64,000 nucleotides of DNA, from positions 47,334-111,333 of the forward strand of contig JBGVOM010000126.1 in the NCBI GenBank assembly GCA_045126515.1, given 5' to 3'. This document shows, piece after piece, positions 25,360 through 34,421 of this stretch. The notes below the pieces were generated by a model. That model had not been told where the DNA came from and did no database searches. It was given only the letters and a program-made list of their open reading frames with translations. The stretch comes from RUG11237 sp045126515. GTDB lineage: Bacteria > Bacillota > Clostridia > Lachnospirales > Lachnospiraceae. Position 1 is the stretch's first letter, and each line of letters starts with the position of its first letter. A program made the translations under genes and the position numbers.

Positions 25360-27930
25360 TTATTTCCTAATTTTCATGACTTTGCTGTAGGAACTATATA
25401 CTTTCTTTCCTCCAACTTTTCGATAAGTTCTTACCTTAAAATAGTAAGTTTTCCCTGTAGTAAGTTTTTTCTTTGTATACTTTACTGTAGATGCCTTGGT
25501 GATGGTTGCAATTTTTTTATATCCGCTGTTCTTCTTAGCTGACATATAAAGCTCATAACCATTGGCATTTTTTACTTTCTTCCATTGTATCACTGCCTGA
25601 TTTTCTTTGGCTTTCACTGAACGTAACACAGGGGCTTTGGTGGCAGTTGCTACTTTTACTGATTTTGAGTAATTTCCATATACTTTCTGGTTTGAACTCT
25701 GGGCAAAAGCGCGTACTTTTACCGTATAATCCGTTCCGGCTGAAAGTTTTTGAAATGTATACGTGTTATTTGTTGTGATAGCACTTTTTATCTGCCTGCT
25801 TCCTTTCCACAGGGAAACTTCATATCCCGCTACTCCCTGCTGCTTCTTAAAGGAAACCTTCACCTTATCATTGGTTCCCGACACAAATTTTACTCCTGTT
25901 ACCTGCGACGGTATGATGACCGGCAATGAAGTAGGTGTCAGATTCACTGCCACAGTAGGTTCTGGTGCCATAGTTGCTATCGATGTAGGCGCCTTACTTG
26001 CTGTTATTGTTGGTGCTACTGTGGAGGTTGGCGCCTTACTTACTGTTAGTGTTGGGGTTACTGTGGAGGTTGGCGCCTTACTTGCTGTTAGTGTTGGGGT
26101 TACTGTGGAGGTTGGTGCCTTACTTGCTGTTAGCGTTGGTGCCACTGTAGTTGTTGGTGCCTTACTTACTGATAGCGTTGGCACTGTAGTTGCAGTCAAA
26201 ACCGGCATCACTGTGGAGGTTGGCGTAGCTGTTGCTGTTGGCGTAGCTGTTGCCGTTGGCATAGCTGTTGCTGTTGGCATAGCTGTTGCCGTTAACGTTG
26301 GCACTATAGTAACCTGCCCTTCTGCCAAAACAGTAAATTCCAGTACAGAGGTTCCTAAAAATTCATAATCCCCCACTCCACTAACACTTGCCTGGGCTGT
26401 TCCCGGCTGTTCATTACCACTATAAGTGATTGTATAATTCCCCGCCTGTGATATTTCATTTCTTCCTTTCACCACATGAACAGTTAACTGAGCCCCTCCC
26501 TGATTATAAGGTACTTCATAATTGTCTGCATAAATGCGAATCATAGGATAATATACTACATACCCGCCACTAGTGCTATAGAAATAACTTCCTGTACCCA
26601 GATATACATTTTCACTTGTACTTTCTTCCCGCAGCACACTACTAGAATACTGTCTTACCATATTTACAAGTTCACTTTGCACTGTACTACTTTCACAACA
26701 AAATTGCAGTAAATAATCCCCCCGTTCACTGCATCGGCTTATAGCCTTTTTCATAAACTCCTTAAATGCCTGTTGCGTTGCCGCATTCTGCTCTGTTGCA
26801 TACAACTCATAATACTTGTAATAATTATATGTATCAGCTGTGGTTTCCGGTACTTCATACATCCCCGGAAATACCTCCGGTACATAAACATGATCTCCAA
26901 AAGAAGAAGTATTACAATTATAATAAAGATACCGAACGCCATCATGGTGAGCACCGCTGCCTAAATCATCCCACGTAACATCCACATTATACCAATCTCC
27001 ATCCAGGCAAACCAGATTCCACGCATGACCACCGCCATCTCCATAACCAACTGCATAAATGCTCTCTATACCTGCATAATTTGTCAGCAACTGAAATGCT
27101 TTTGCATATCCTTCACACACTGCCCCTGTGCCATTAAATACCCCCACAATGGAATGGGCATATCCGGCATCTTCCGGTGTATTTGTTCCATTTTTATATG
27201 CATAATCAATTGCCAATATAATCATGTCATGAATCATTAACTCTATCTGCATATCGCTTTTACCTTCTGCTTTCGCAGTATCAATGGCATTGATATACGG
27301 TGTTATTCCCTGCTCAAGCTCTTCCTGTGCAGCTCTGCGCGATTCCACAGATACATAATCCTCCGAAACTTCCGGATAAAAATTTGTAATAGCATTTTGA
27401 TAATTCATACTATAACTAAAATTTCCTGTCAGCCAGAATAATTCAGGACAATCCGCTTCCAGCGCAAACAATACCTGCCGAATCTGAGATACACTTGTAA
27501 AATTGTATTGTGTCAAATCAAACTGTTTCCATGTATAAGAAACCTCACCACTTGCGTTTTTCCTCTCAATTGCTTCCTCAAATTTTTCGTGAAAACTATA
27601 CGCTGCCGTTTTCAATTCATTATAACATGCCTGCTGAATTGCACTTAAGGTATTGTAACCATAGTCCGAATTATAACCCGAGTTAATTTCCGGTTCTTCG
27701 TACTCACCGTCACGCTCTGCAAAAGCTTTCTGCAACTCTTGAACTTCCTCATTAGAAATCAGCTCTATTTCATCCGGCAAAACTCCACCAGATGGTTCCT
27801 TTCTTTCTTCTATGGCTTCCCCTGAAACCATTTCTCCATTTGCATACGCCCCCAACTCCGGCACAATTCCGGCTATTAGAGACATACTCAATATCATTCC
27901 GATTAATCTTTTTACCCCTATACGCTTCAT
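25360..27930 (-). CDS. Transglutaminase-like surface protein with Pro/Thr repeats and two FN3 domains
   Basis: An 856-residue paralogue of the protein at 15.3 kb. It has a signal peptide (about 1-31) and a transglutaminase core (about 270-350) with Cys in GAVCEGYAKAFQ, His in GGGHAWNLV and Asp in WYNVDVTWDD. An Ig-like region follows. A Pro/Thr/Ser-rich stalk (about 545-655) is built from 6- and 14-residue repeats, then two FN3-type domains. The stalk implies wall-spanning display. The ATG at 27930 has AAAGGAG 9 bases upstream, with a promoter at 27978-28006. It stands alone, divergent from fapA. Confidence 0.88.
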   Translation of the reverse strand: MKRIGVKRLIGMILSMSLIAGIVPELGAYANGEMVSGEAIEERKEPSGGVLPDEIELISNEEVQELQKAFAERDGEYEEPEINSGYNSDYGYNTLSAIQQACYNELKTAAYSFHEKFEEAIERKNASGEVSYTWKQFDLTQYNFTSVSQIRQVLFALEADCPELFWLTGNFSYSMNYQNAITNFYPEVSEDYVSVESRRAAQEELEQGITPYINAIDTAKAEGKSDMQIELMIHDMIILAIDYAYKNGTNTPEDAGYAHSIVGVFNGTGAVCEGYAKAFQLLTNYAGIESIYAVGYGDGGGHAWNLVCLDGDWYNVDVTWDDLGSGAHHDGVRYLYYNCNTSSFGDHVYVPEVFPGMYEVPETTADTYNYYKYYELYATEQNAATQQAFKEFMKKAISRCSERGDYLLQFCCESSTVQSELVNMVRQYSSSVLREESTSENVYLGTGSYFYSTSGGYVVYYPMIRIYADNYEVPYNQGGAQLTVHVVKGRNEISQAGNYTITYSGNEQPGTAQASVSGVGDYEFLGTSVLEFTVLAEGQVTIVPTLTATAMPTATAMPTATATPTATATPTSTVMPVLTATTVPTLSVSKAPTTTVAPTLTASKAPTSTVTPTLTASKAPTSTVTPTLTVSKAPTSTVAPTITASKAPTSIATMAPEPTVAVNLTPTSLPVIIPSQVTGVKFVSGTNDKVKVSFKKQQGVAGYEVSLWKGSRQIKSAITTNNTYTFQKLSAGTDYTVKVRAFAQSSNQKVYGNYSKSVKVATATKAPVLRSVKAKENQAVIQWKKVKNANGYELYMSAKKNSGYKKIATITKASTVKYTKKKLTTGKTYYFKVRTYRKVGGKKVYSSYSKVMKIRK
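25988..26310 (-). repeat. In-frame tandem repeats coding the Pro/Thr stalk
   Basis: Five 42-bp units start at 25988, 26030, 26072, 26114 and 26156 and code the SKAPTSTVTPTLTA-type 14-residue repeat. They are followed by about four 18-bp units (about 26223-26300) coding TATAMP/TATATP. Units 2 and 3 are nearly identical, indicating recent slippage or recombination. Confidence 0.9.
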
Positions 27931-27977
27931 ACCTTTTCTCCTTTCACAATTGTGCAATCTGACAGTTTTATGTTATC

Positions 27978-28006
27978 ATTTTAACCCTTTTTAAGCATTA
28001 TGACAA
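27978..28006 (-). promoter_or_regulatory. Sigma-A promoter for the second transglutaminase gene
   Basis: On the minus strand TTGTCA (28001-28006), a 17-base spacer and TAAAAT (27978-27983), 48 bases before the ATG. Confidence 0.75.
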
Positions 28007-28037
28007 TATTTTATTTCAGTTTTCTACATTATCTATC

Positions 28038-28066
28038 TTGACATTTTCCCAAAACTTATGCACAAT
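28038..28066 (+). promoter_or_regulatory. Sigma-A promoter for fapA
   Basis: TTGACA (28038-28043), a 17-base spacer and CACAAT (28061-28066). It is divergent from, and 32 bases away from, the transglutaminase promoter. Confidence 0.65.
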
Positions 28067-28109
28067 AAAATTACTGAATATAGATAAATCCAACTGGAGG
28101 GGTGAGAAA

Positions 28110-29681
28110 ATGGCAGACAATTACGAAGAAGAACTATTCAAGGCGACTATGCTGGAAGTGGAGGACCGTATCCGTATCCGGCGCGGGGATACAGAAGAAA
28201 CTTCAAACAATACTTCCCCTGCATTTTCCGAAGATAGGTCTGACCGTAAGCAAGACACAGCACAGCCATCTAAAACAGATACCGGGCGCCGTTCTGACAG
28301 AGAAAAATTAAACTGCACTCTCGATATCGCTGAAGATGCCATGACTGCCTACCTGATGCTATATGGAAAAGCCGACGGAGATTATACATATGAAGAACTT
28401 ATACAATACCTAAACGAACAAGGTATCGTATATGGAATCCGTGAAAAAACAATTAAAAAAATGATTTCCGAACGGCAATATTATGAAGAAGTTATAATTG
28501 CCAGGGGAACTTCCGCCGCCAAAGGTAAAGATGGTTATTTTGAGTTTCATTTTAACACCACGCCGGCAACCAAACCTATTATCCTTCCCGATGGTTCTGT
28601 GGATTATAATAAGCTTGGTAAAATCGAACTGGCAGAAACAGGACAATTATTAGTTACTTATCATAGTGCTATTCCCGCCACTGACGGAATTGATATTTTC
28701 GGAAACACAACGCCGATTGAAGAGGCAAAAGAACTGTCACCTTTAAAAGGCAAAGGGTTTGTGATTACTCAGGACGGTAAAGAATATTATGCTTCTACTG
28801 AGGGAAAAATTTCATATTCTCCCGGTGACCATCATCTTTCCATTACACCAATCTATATTATTGAAGAAAATGTAGATAACGCAACCGGAGATATTCGCTT
28901 TAATGGAGATGTACTGGTAAAAGGAAATGTGTTTGCCAACACCACCATTCGTGCCACCGGAAACATAACCGTAAATGGACATGTTGAGATTGCCAATTTA
29001 TATGCTGGCAAAGATGTGATATTAAAAAACGGTATGCAGGGTTCCGGCACCGGCACTATCCATGCTAAAGGGCAGGTTATGGCAAAATTTCTGGAACAGA
29101 CCATAGTAACTGCCGGTGGTACCATCAGTGCCAACGCCATTTTAAACTGCACAGTAGAATCCGGTACAGAAGTCATTGTATCCGGCAATCGAGGCACTAT
29201 TATCGGTGGCTCCACAAAAGCCGTGGAAAAAATTACTGCCTTTGCTTTGGGAAACCGTGTAGGGGTAAAAACTAAACTGGTGGTAGGATTCGAAAAAGAA
29301 TTTAAGGAAATTATCGCTTTGTTTGACGATGAACTCGCCAGTGCGAAAGATAATCTCTTAGATGTGGAACGCAACATTGCAAGACTGACTGCACAATTAA
29401 ACAACAAACCTGATCCGGAGCTGGCAGAAGCAAAGGCAAAAGCTTTTCGCGACAAAATCACTTATCAGGCAAAGGTGAAAGAGCTGACAACAAAACGCGA
29501 GGAACTAATCGATGTACGCGAACGCTCCATAGACGGGATTGTCATTGTCAATGGTCCGGTTAACGTGGGAACCACAGTGATTATCAATGGTATTACAGAA
29601 CAGCTGACATCAGAACGAAAAAATGTAAATTTCACCGCAAAGGGACGGGAAATGCGGGTGTATTCTAATAGTATGCAATAG
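28110..29681 (+). CDS. FapA-like (DUF342) polymer-forming/regulatory protein
   Basis: A 523-residue cytoplasmic protein of the FapA (DUF342) family. It has an acidic N-terminus, then the flagellar-assembly-A domain (about 70-215), a right-handed beta-solenoid region with repeated short strands (about 255-395: GDVLVKGNVFANTTIRATGN and similar) and a C-terminal coiled coil (about 420-480). The ATG at 28110 follows GGAGGGG. Family members influence flagellar or polar organisation and surface polymers. Combined with FliB and YjfB it fits a motile background, but no flagellar operon is in this window. Confidence 0.88.
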   Translation: MADNYEEELFKATMLEVEDRIRIRRGDTEETSNNTSPAFSEDRSDRKQDTAQPSKTDTGRRSDREKLNCTLDIAEDAMTAYLMLYGKADGDYTYEELIQYLNEQGIVYGIREKTIKKMISERQYYEEVIIARGTSAAKGKDGYFEFHFNTTPATKPIILPDGSVDYNKLGKIELAETGQLLVTYHSAIPATDGIDIFGNTTPIEEAKELSPLKGKGFVITQDGKEYYASTEGKISYSPGDHHLSITPIYIIEENVDNATGDIRFNGDVLVKGNVFANTTIRATGNITVNGHVEIANLYAGKDVILKNGMQGSGTGTIHAKGQVMAKFLEQTIVTAGGTISANAILNCTVESGTEVIVSGNRGTIIGGSTKAVEKITAFALGNRVGVKTKLVVGFEKEFKEIIALFDDELASAKDNLLDVERNIARLTAQLNNKPDPELAEAKAKAFRDKITYQAKVKELTTKREELIDVRERSIDGIVIVNGPVNVGTTVIINGITEQLTSERKNVNFTAKGREMRVYSNSMQ

Positions 29682-29688
29682 ATTATAT

Positions 29689-29729
29689 AAAATGCAGGAT
29701 GTGGAATCAGTTTCCATATCCTGCATTTT
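29689..29729. terminator. Bidirectional terminator between fapA and the PH-domain gene
   Basis: A 12-bp perfect outer stem (29689-29700 with 29718-29729) continues with inner pairing tggaa/ttcca and is flanked by A/T runs, between convergent stops. Confidence 0.88.
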
Positions 29730-29741
29730 AAAAATTTTCTC

Positions 29742-31253
29742 TTACAACCTGCACATCCTATCCCGAATCTTTGTAACCTCTTCTTCCTTCACACAAGGAA
29801 ATACTTTGTTCTGATTCTTAAAATCAGCCAGCAGGTAAAAGGTTCCACTACATATTCCAAAGTATCTGTCCAACAGGCTCTGGGCGGTTTCTAAATATTG
29901 CACCTTGGCATAGTTGGTTATCGTAATGGTTTTCTTTATGGTTCCTGCCGAAACCGAAAAATACTTTTTATCAAAACTGCTTCCAAGAGTATAATATTTT
30001 AATAGAATAACCAGTATCTCCACCAGCAAAATCCCAATTATAGTGGCTGCAAACAGCAGATTCCATGAAAATTTTTCTATTTTTGCATCCACAAACTGCT
30101 TTGCAATGAGTTCTCCCATGACACATCCACCCAATATAATCATGCCTGTCCGAATATACCCGAATAGCACGGCTTTGGGCTGTTTTTTTATGGTAAAAGC
30201 CAGATGTACCGGTATCTCCGGCAACAACAGTTGTAACTGCCGTTCCAGTTCTTCTTTTTTACAAGCAAGAATCAAATGGGATTTTGTATCTGCATTTCCA
30301 TCTGTCATACCAACATTAATCAGTTCCACACAATACCTGTGAAAGATTCTACAAAAGAAAGGCTGGATTACTTCCACTGCATTGATTTTATCCACTGGAA
30401 TTTCAAATTCTGTCTTTTTGAAAAATCCATAAGATAAATAAAGTTTATTTCCTACTCTTTTGGCCTTCAGCCCATAATAACTGAAAAATCCTTTCATCAT
30501 ACTTCCCACTGCCGAAAAAAGTATCATACATACTGCTATCATATTTACAAAAATTGTCAAAATACTACCTGCAAAATCTGTAAAAAGAACCGCCTCCCTT
30601 ATTTCCTTGACTATTAGAACCACTGAAACCAGAAATGACAGTAACGCAAAAGGCGAAAGCATTAAGAACCCGTGACGTATGATATCACCTGTGGATGCCA
30701 CCACATCATACACCATATCCTCTTCCTGCTGCCCTTCTTCCAATAACTCATTTTCTGTACCTTCATTGAGAACGGATAACAGATATGCCTTCAATGTTTT
30801 GCCATCCTTAAACTTTAAAACTATGGAAATATCATTTTTATTTGCTGTAGAAAGACTGTTGGTATCTAGTTTCACTTTACATGTTCCTAAAATACGTTCC
30901 AAAATATTTTGCTCTATATTAATATTAGAAATATTTTTTATACCTATGGTATTCACATTACGGTTCAGCGTATTTCTTTCACAAACCAGACTTCCCTCTT
31001 TCACATAAAACCAGGTTTTAGACCATACAAGATAGCAATAAAACACATACAACAAAAATAGACCTGCAATAACCGCTAAAATAATGCCCCATGGAACAGC
31101 TTCCTCAGTACTGGACATTTCTTTTAACTCCTGACTGTCCTGGTTCGCAATGGATTGGGCTGCATTAAAAGCTATCAGCACCAATGCCAGCAGAAGTCCT
31201 TTCATCTGTTCTAACAAAATGCTGATATGACAGCGAAATTTACAATTCTCCAT
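29742..31253 (-). CDS. YdbT-like PH-domain (bPH2) membrane protein
   Basis: 503 residues with paired N-terminal membrane helices, then bacterial PH-2 repeats separated by further helices (about 20-40, 55-80, 190-245, 365-420). Repeats carry VKEGSLVCERNTLNRN, LSYGFFKKTEFEIPVDKI and SVSAGTIKKTITI. It matches the YdbT partner of YdbS/YdbT pairs. In Bacillus this pair affects resistance to a bacteriocin (family knowledge). It starts 2 bases after the YdbS-like stop, so the two are coupled. Confidence 0.85.
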   Translation of the reverse strand: MENCKFRCHISILLEQMKGLLLALVLIAFNAAQSIANQDSQELKEMSSTEEAVPWGIILAVIAGLFLLYVFYCYLVWSKTWFYVKEGSLVCERNTLNRNVNTIGIKNISNINIEQNILERILGTCKVKLDTNSLSTANKNDISIVLKFKDGKTLKAYLLSVLNEGTENELLEEGQQEEDMVYDVVASTGDIIRHGFLMLSPFALLSFLVSVVLIVKEIREAVLFTDFAGSILTIFVNMIAVCMILFSAVGSMMKGFFSYYGLKAKRVGNKLYLSYGFFKKTEFEIPVDKINAVEVIQPFFCRIFHRYCVELINVGMTDGNADTKSHLILACKKEELERQLQLLLPEIPVHLAFTIKKQPKAVLFGYIRTGMIILGGCVMGELIAKQFVDAKIEKFSWNLLFAATIIGILLVEILVILLKYYTLGSSFDKKYFSVSAGTIKKTITITNYAKVQYLETAQSLLDRYFGICSGTFYLLADFKNQNKVFPCVKEEEVTKIRDRMCRL

Positions 31254-31255
31254 AT

Positions 31256-31738
31256 TTAATCCACTGCCTCCTTTTGAGCACCTGCAATTTCATTTATATG
31301 CTTTGTTAAAATATCTGCAATTTCCTGCGCCCTTTCTTCTTTTAAAAAACGTATAGTTACATCGCCACCCGCAGTAGTAACACTGACTTTTGTCACTCCA
31401 AACATTCTGTCAATAGGTCCTCTCTGTGTTTCGATTTTATGAAGTCGTTCCATTGGTACAATGGTTCTGGTAATGTTAATATATCCTTCCTTAACTTCAA
31501 TACAATCCGGAGTAATACGATATCGGTAACGGTGAAAACGGAATATGGGTCCCAGCACCATATTACATATCAGCATTGCCATAAGAAAATAAATAACATA
31601 CTTTGCTATGGTAATATTGTTAGGCATAATCAATAGTTTAAGAATTGCCGCCAAAATTGCCAGACAAATTCCATTTCCAATCCATGTTGCCACGTACATG
31701 CACCCCAGTGCATTTTTACTTAGTTTTTCATAATCCAT
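31256..31738 (-). CDS. YdbS-like PH-domain (bPH2) membrane protein
   Basis: 160 residues: two N-terminal membrane helices (about 16-38 and 45-68), then one bPH2 domain beginning RYRITPDCIEVKEGYINITR and including PMERLHKIETQRGP. It is the smaller partner of the downstream YdbT-like protein. AGAGGAG lies 7 bases before the ATG. Confidence 0.88.
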   Translation of the reverse strand: MDYEKLSKNALGCMYVATWIGNGICLAILAAILKLLIMPNNITIAKYVIYFLMAMLICNMVLGPIFRFHRYRYRITPDCIEVKEGYINITRTIVPMERLHKIETQRGPIDRMFGVTKVSVTTAGGDVTIRFLKEERAQEIADILTKHINEIAGAQKEAVD

Positions 31739-31777
31739 TTTATCTCTCCTCTTTTAAAGCATACGTTTCTTCATCAT

Positions 31778-32926
31778 TTAATTCCAGACACAATATAACA
31801 GATTCTCCAGAGAATACTCCTCCTGATATCCTATCATAACTTCCATCTCCTGAAGGTTCGGATCCGAATGTTCCATTTCTCTGGCAAAACGGTGTACTAA
31901 ATCCACTTGTCCACATAGGTCAAGCTTTTTGCCCTCCTTTATCCACAATGCCAGGTCTAATTCTTGTATTAAAAGTGTATTTACCACTGCAAATCTTACC
32001 TTATCATAGGCATTTTCATCATACACAGCTCCACTAAAATATCCAAATAAGAAATAAACCATAATCTGCGTATATTGGTATTCCTGATTTTTATAATAGC
32101 TGCGAAACTCCTGTCTGTTTTTATGATAAACCTCTTCGCCCTGAGTATATAAAAGTTTTTCATATTCTTTCAGACGCTTTGTCCAGTTTTCATCTAAAAC
32201 TTCCAGTTCGTACAAATTGGTAAATATCTTTTTCTTTGTTTCATAACTCTCTGCGGGACAGCCCTGATATTCTTCAAATTTTTTCTCTGCTTTCTTTTTA
32301 AAACCTTCTTTTTCATACCTGGCTAGTAAGTTATCAATTTCAAACAACTTATTCTTTCGAATTCTTCCCTGAATATCATGACTGGCTGCAAGCAAAAAAG
32401 ATAAACGGTACTCTAAAGATAAACTTTCCTTCTGCACAATTTCCAAAAGAAAATCCCTTATCTCCTGCAATTTTGTAAACAGAAAGAAATCAAATTCTTC
32501 ATATTCCTCCTCTTTTGTTTCCCGTCTGGAACTCACAAAGGTGACTTTTTCTTTTCTTCCTAAAATCATTCTCGCCACCTCCGGGCAAGACAAGGATAAG
32601 GACACTTCTCTCAAATTTTCAAACTCCTCTAAATGTCTTGGATACCTTTTACATGTTTTACACAGCATATCTTTTCCCGCTTCGCTGTATATATCACACA
32701 AGTTATCTTCATTTAGAAATGCACAGCGCTTCTCTGTCTGTTCAAAAGACTGCTCTTTCCAGTCAATGGAATTGTGCAGACGGCTGCCAAAACTTCCCGG
32801 ATATTTTTTATACTTTTCTAATGATTTGTCATCTATCACAATGCCCCAGCCGGCACAACAGGTATTCTCACATTCTCCGGCAATGCATTGAAATTTTTTA
32901 TAATAATCTGGATATATGTATTCCAT
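31778..32926 (-). CDS. fliB: FliB-like flagellin lysine-N-methylase family protein
   Basis: A 382-residue protein with the FliB cysteine pattern: CIAGECENTCCAGW near the N-terminus, CAFLNEDNLCDIY, CKTCKRYPR and LSCPE. In Salmonella FliB methylates flagellin lysines and the Cys cluster holds an Fe-S centre. The start ATG 32926 has AAGGAG 6 bases upstream; a longer frame adds 15 unsupported residues. No flagellin gene is nearby. It sits between the Ter-associated HAD (35-base gap) and the PH-domain pair. Confidence 0.85.
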   Translation of the reverse strand: MEYIYPDYYKKFQCIAGECENTCCAGWGIVIDDKSLEKYKKYPGSFGSRLHNSIDWKEQSFEQTEKRCAFLNEDNLCDIYSEAGKDMLCKTCKRYPRHLEEFENLREVSLSLSCPEVARMILGRKEKVTFVSSRRETKEEEYEEFDFFLFTKLQEIRDFLLEIVQKESLSLEYRLSFLLAASHDIQGRIRKNKLFEIDNLLARYEKEGFKKKAEKKFEEYQGCPAESYETKKKIFTNLYELEVLDENWTKRLKEYEKLLYTQGEEVYHKNRQEFRSYYKNQEYQYTQIMVYFLFGYFSGAVYDENAYDKVRFAVVNTLLIQELDLALWIKEGKKLDLCGQVDLVHRFAREMEHSDPNLQEMEVMIGYQEEYSLENLLYCVWN

Positions 32927-32961
32927 TGTTTTCTCCTTATCGAAACTTTCTGTTCCATTTT

Positions 32962-33717
32962 TTATAAGCACAATACCCTCTGTAACATTTCCTCCGTAAA
33001 TCTGTTATCTGGCAGTTTCACAATGCTCTCTTTCTCTGCACTCTCCGGAATTTCCAGATTTTCCGGACAAAATCCTGTGTCTGCTGCCATAAGCATAGAT
33101 ACATCAAAAGAACTGTCCCCTGCCGCAATAAAAGAATGATTTTCCCCTACATAATTACGAAAACGCCGCAGAGCGGAACCTTTATCTATTGTTTTTGGAA
33201 AAATATACACCTTGATTCCATTGTTACTAATATCTACGATATCCGTATCCAAAGTTTCTTTTAATCTTTTCATGGTTTCTTCTGGGTTATTACTTTTTGT
33301 AAACACAGATACTTCATCCACCATTCTTATCTCAAAGCATACATTCTCATCCTTTTTTAATAGTTGAATTCCTTTTTGCATTTCTTCCTCTGCATAACTT
33401 ACAATTTCTTTTGTTTCCCGAAACCAGTCTTCGTTGATTTTATTATCTTCCAGCAAAATTCCACCATTGGACGTTAAGGCATATTTTATTTTTACCCGAC
33501 TGCCAAAATCAATTCGAAAATACTGTTCCAGAGAACGGGTAGTAAGTGGAACCAGCTCTTTTTCCGCTACCACTGCCTGCAATAATTCATAGGAAGTCTT
33601 ACTCATGTAAGAAAGTTCTTTTCCCTCTTTGGTTTCCACCAGTATTTTTTCTTTTCCAATATCATGCCGATAAGAATAAATCAGCGTATTATCCAAATCT
33701 GAACAAAAATAGACCAT
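32962..33717 (-). CDS. HAD-superfamily phosphatase, SPP-like, Ter-associated
   Basis: A subfamily II (Cof/SPP-like) HAD of 251 residues. Motif I is CSDLDNTLI, motif II lies in PLTTRS, the lysine in TIDKGSALR and motif IV in AAGDSSFDVSML. HAD phosphatases of this type recur in Ter biosynthetic clusters beside HpcH, TRSP-phosphoribosyltransferase and StiP genes (known gene-neighbourhood pattern). Here it is downstream of three terD genes across a perfect palindrome, so it is probably the phosphatase step of that pathway. Confidence 0.85.
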   Translation of the reverse strand: MVYFCSDLDNTLIYSYRHDIGKEKILVETKEGKELSYMSKTSYELLQAVVAEKELVPLTTRSLEQYFRIDFGSRVKIKYALTSNGGILLEDNKINEDWFRETKEIVSYAEEEMQKGIQLLKKDENVCFEIRMVDEVSVFTKSNNPEETMKRLKETLDTDIVDISNNGIKVYIFPKTIDKGSALRRFRNYVGENHSFIAAGDSSFDVSMLMAADTGFCPENLEIPESAEKESIVKLPDNRFTEEMLQRVLCL

Positions 33718-33751
33718 TCATTTCTCCTTTACCATCAAGCAACTTCTTGCA

Positions 33752-33793
33752 TGAAATACGGCATATACCCCATATGGTATATGCCGTATTTCA
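33752..33793. promoter_or_regulatory. Perfect 18-bp palindrome between terD and the HAD gene
   Basis: Arms 33752-33769 and 33776-33793 are perfectly complementary with a 6-base loop (ccatat). No T tract follows on either strand, so a classical intrinsic terminator is doubtful; an attenuating or RNA-processing hairpin, or a protein-binding palindrome, fits as well. Confidence 0.6.
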
Positions 33794-33808
33794 TTTCACA
33801 AACTACTT

Positions 33809-34402
33809 TTACAAGTACATTTTAATCAATTCGCTAAGTCCCGGATCTGTAGTTCCCTGACCAATGGCATTGAATTTCCATTCCTCATTGTGTCTGTATA
33901 CTTCGCCAAATATCATAGAAGTCATACCACTATAATTTTCTGTTAAATTATATCTGCACAACTCCTGATTATTTCTTGCATCAACAACACGACAGAATGC
34001 ATTTTCAATCATTCCAAAATGCTGATGTCTTGGAACTGCCTGATAAATATTAACCACAATAACAATACGGTCGTACTGACTTGGTACAGATGCCAAATCA
34101 ATTACAATCTGCTCATCGTCGCCATCTCCGGCACCAGTTAAATTATCTCCCATATGCTGCACAGAGCCACTTTTATGTCTTAAATTTCCAAAGAATACCA
34201 CATCTTCCTTTGGCACTGTCAGTTTTCCGTTGCTGAGCATAATGACAGAAGCATCACAATCGATTGCCTGCTGTGGTTTAAAGGAAAATAATCCCTTTGA
34301 GCGCTTTGCTTCATCCCATCCAAGGCCCACTACGATTTTATTTAATCCTGCATTATCTTTTGTTAAACTTACTTTTTGTCCCTTTTGCAAACTTATTGCC
34401 AT
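33809..34402 (-). CDS. TerD-family protein with altered Ca-binding motif
   Basis: 197 residues, starting MAISLQKGQKVSLTKDN and ending in the TerD core (GDNLTGAGDGDDEQI, FGEVYRHNEEWKFNAIGQG). Where the other two copies have DFDLDxAAFLL this one reads AIDCDASVIML: the first acidic ligand is replaced, and an insertion (KGLFSFKPQQ) precedes it. TerD domains bind Ca2+ through this loop. It is the third and last terD of the run, 19 bases after terD 2. AGGGAG precedes the ATG. Confidence 0.92.
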   Translation of the reverse strand: MAISLQKGQKVSLTKDNAGLNKIVVGLGWDEAKRSKGLFSFKPQQAIDCDASVIMLSNGKLTVPKEDVVFFGNLRHKSGSVQHMGDNLTGAGDGDDEQIVIDLASVPSQYDRIVIVVNIYQAVPRHQHFGMIENAFCRVVDARNNQELCRYNLTENYSGMTSMIFGEVYRHNEEWKFNAIGQGTTDPGLSELIKMYL

Positions 34403-34421
34403 AATATTCTCTCCCTTATTA

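Noticed and set aside
25988..26310. Possible CRISPR-like array
   Set aside because: The regular units are contiguous 42-bp and 18-bp coding repeats without spacers, in frame with the surface-protein gene. No CRISPR array or cas gene is in the window.
25763..26368. Long plus-strand frame rich in Val/Gly/Ala
   Set aside because: It is the antisense shadow of the tandem repeats coding the Pro/Thr stalk of the transglutaminase gene and has no ribosome site.
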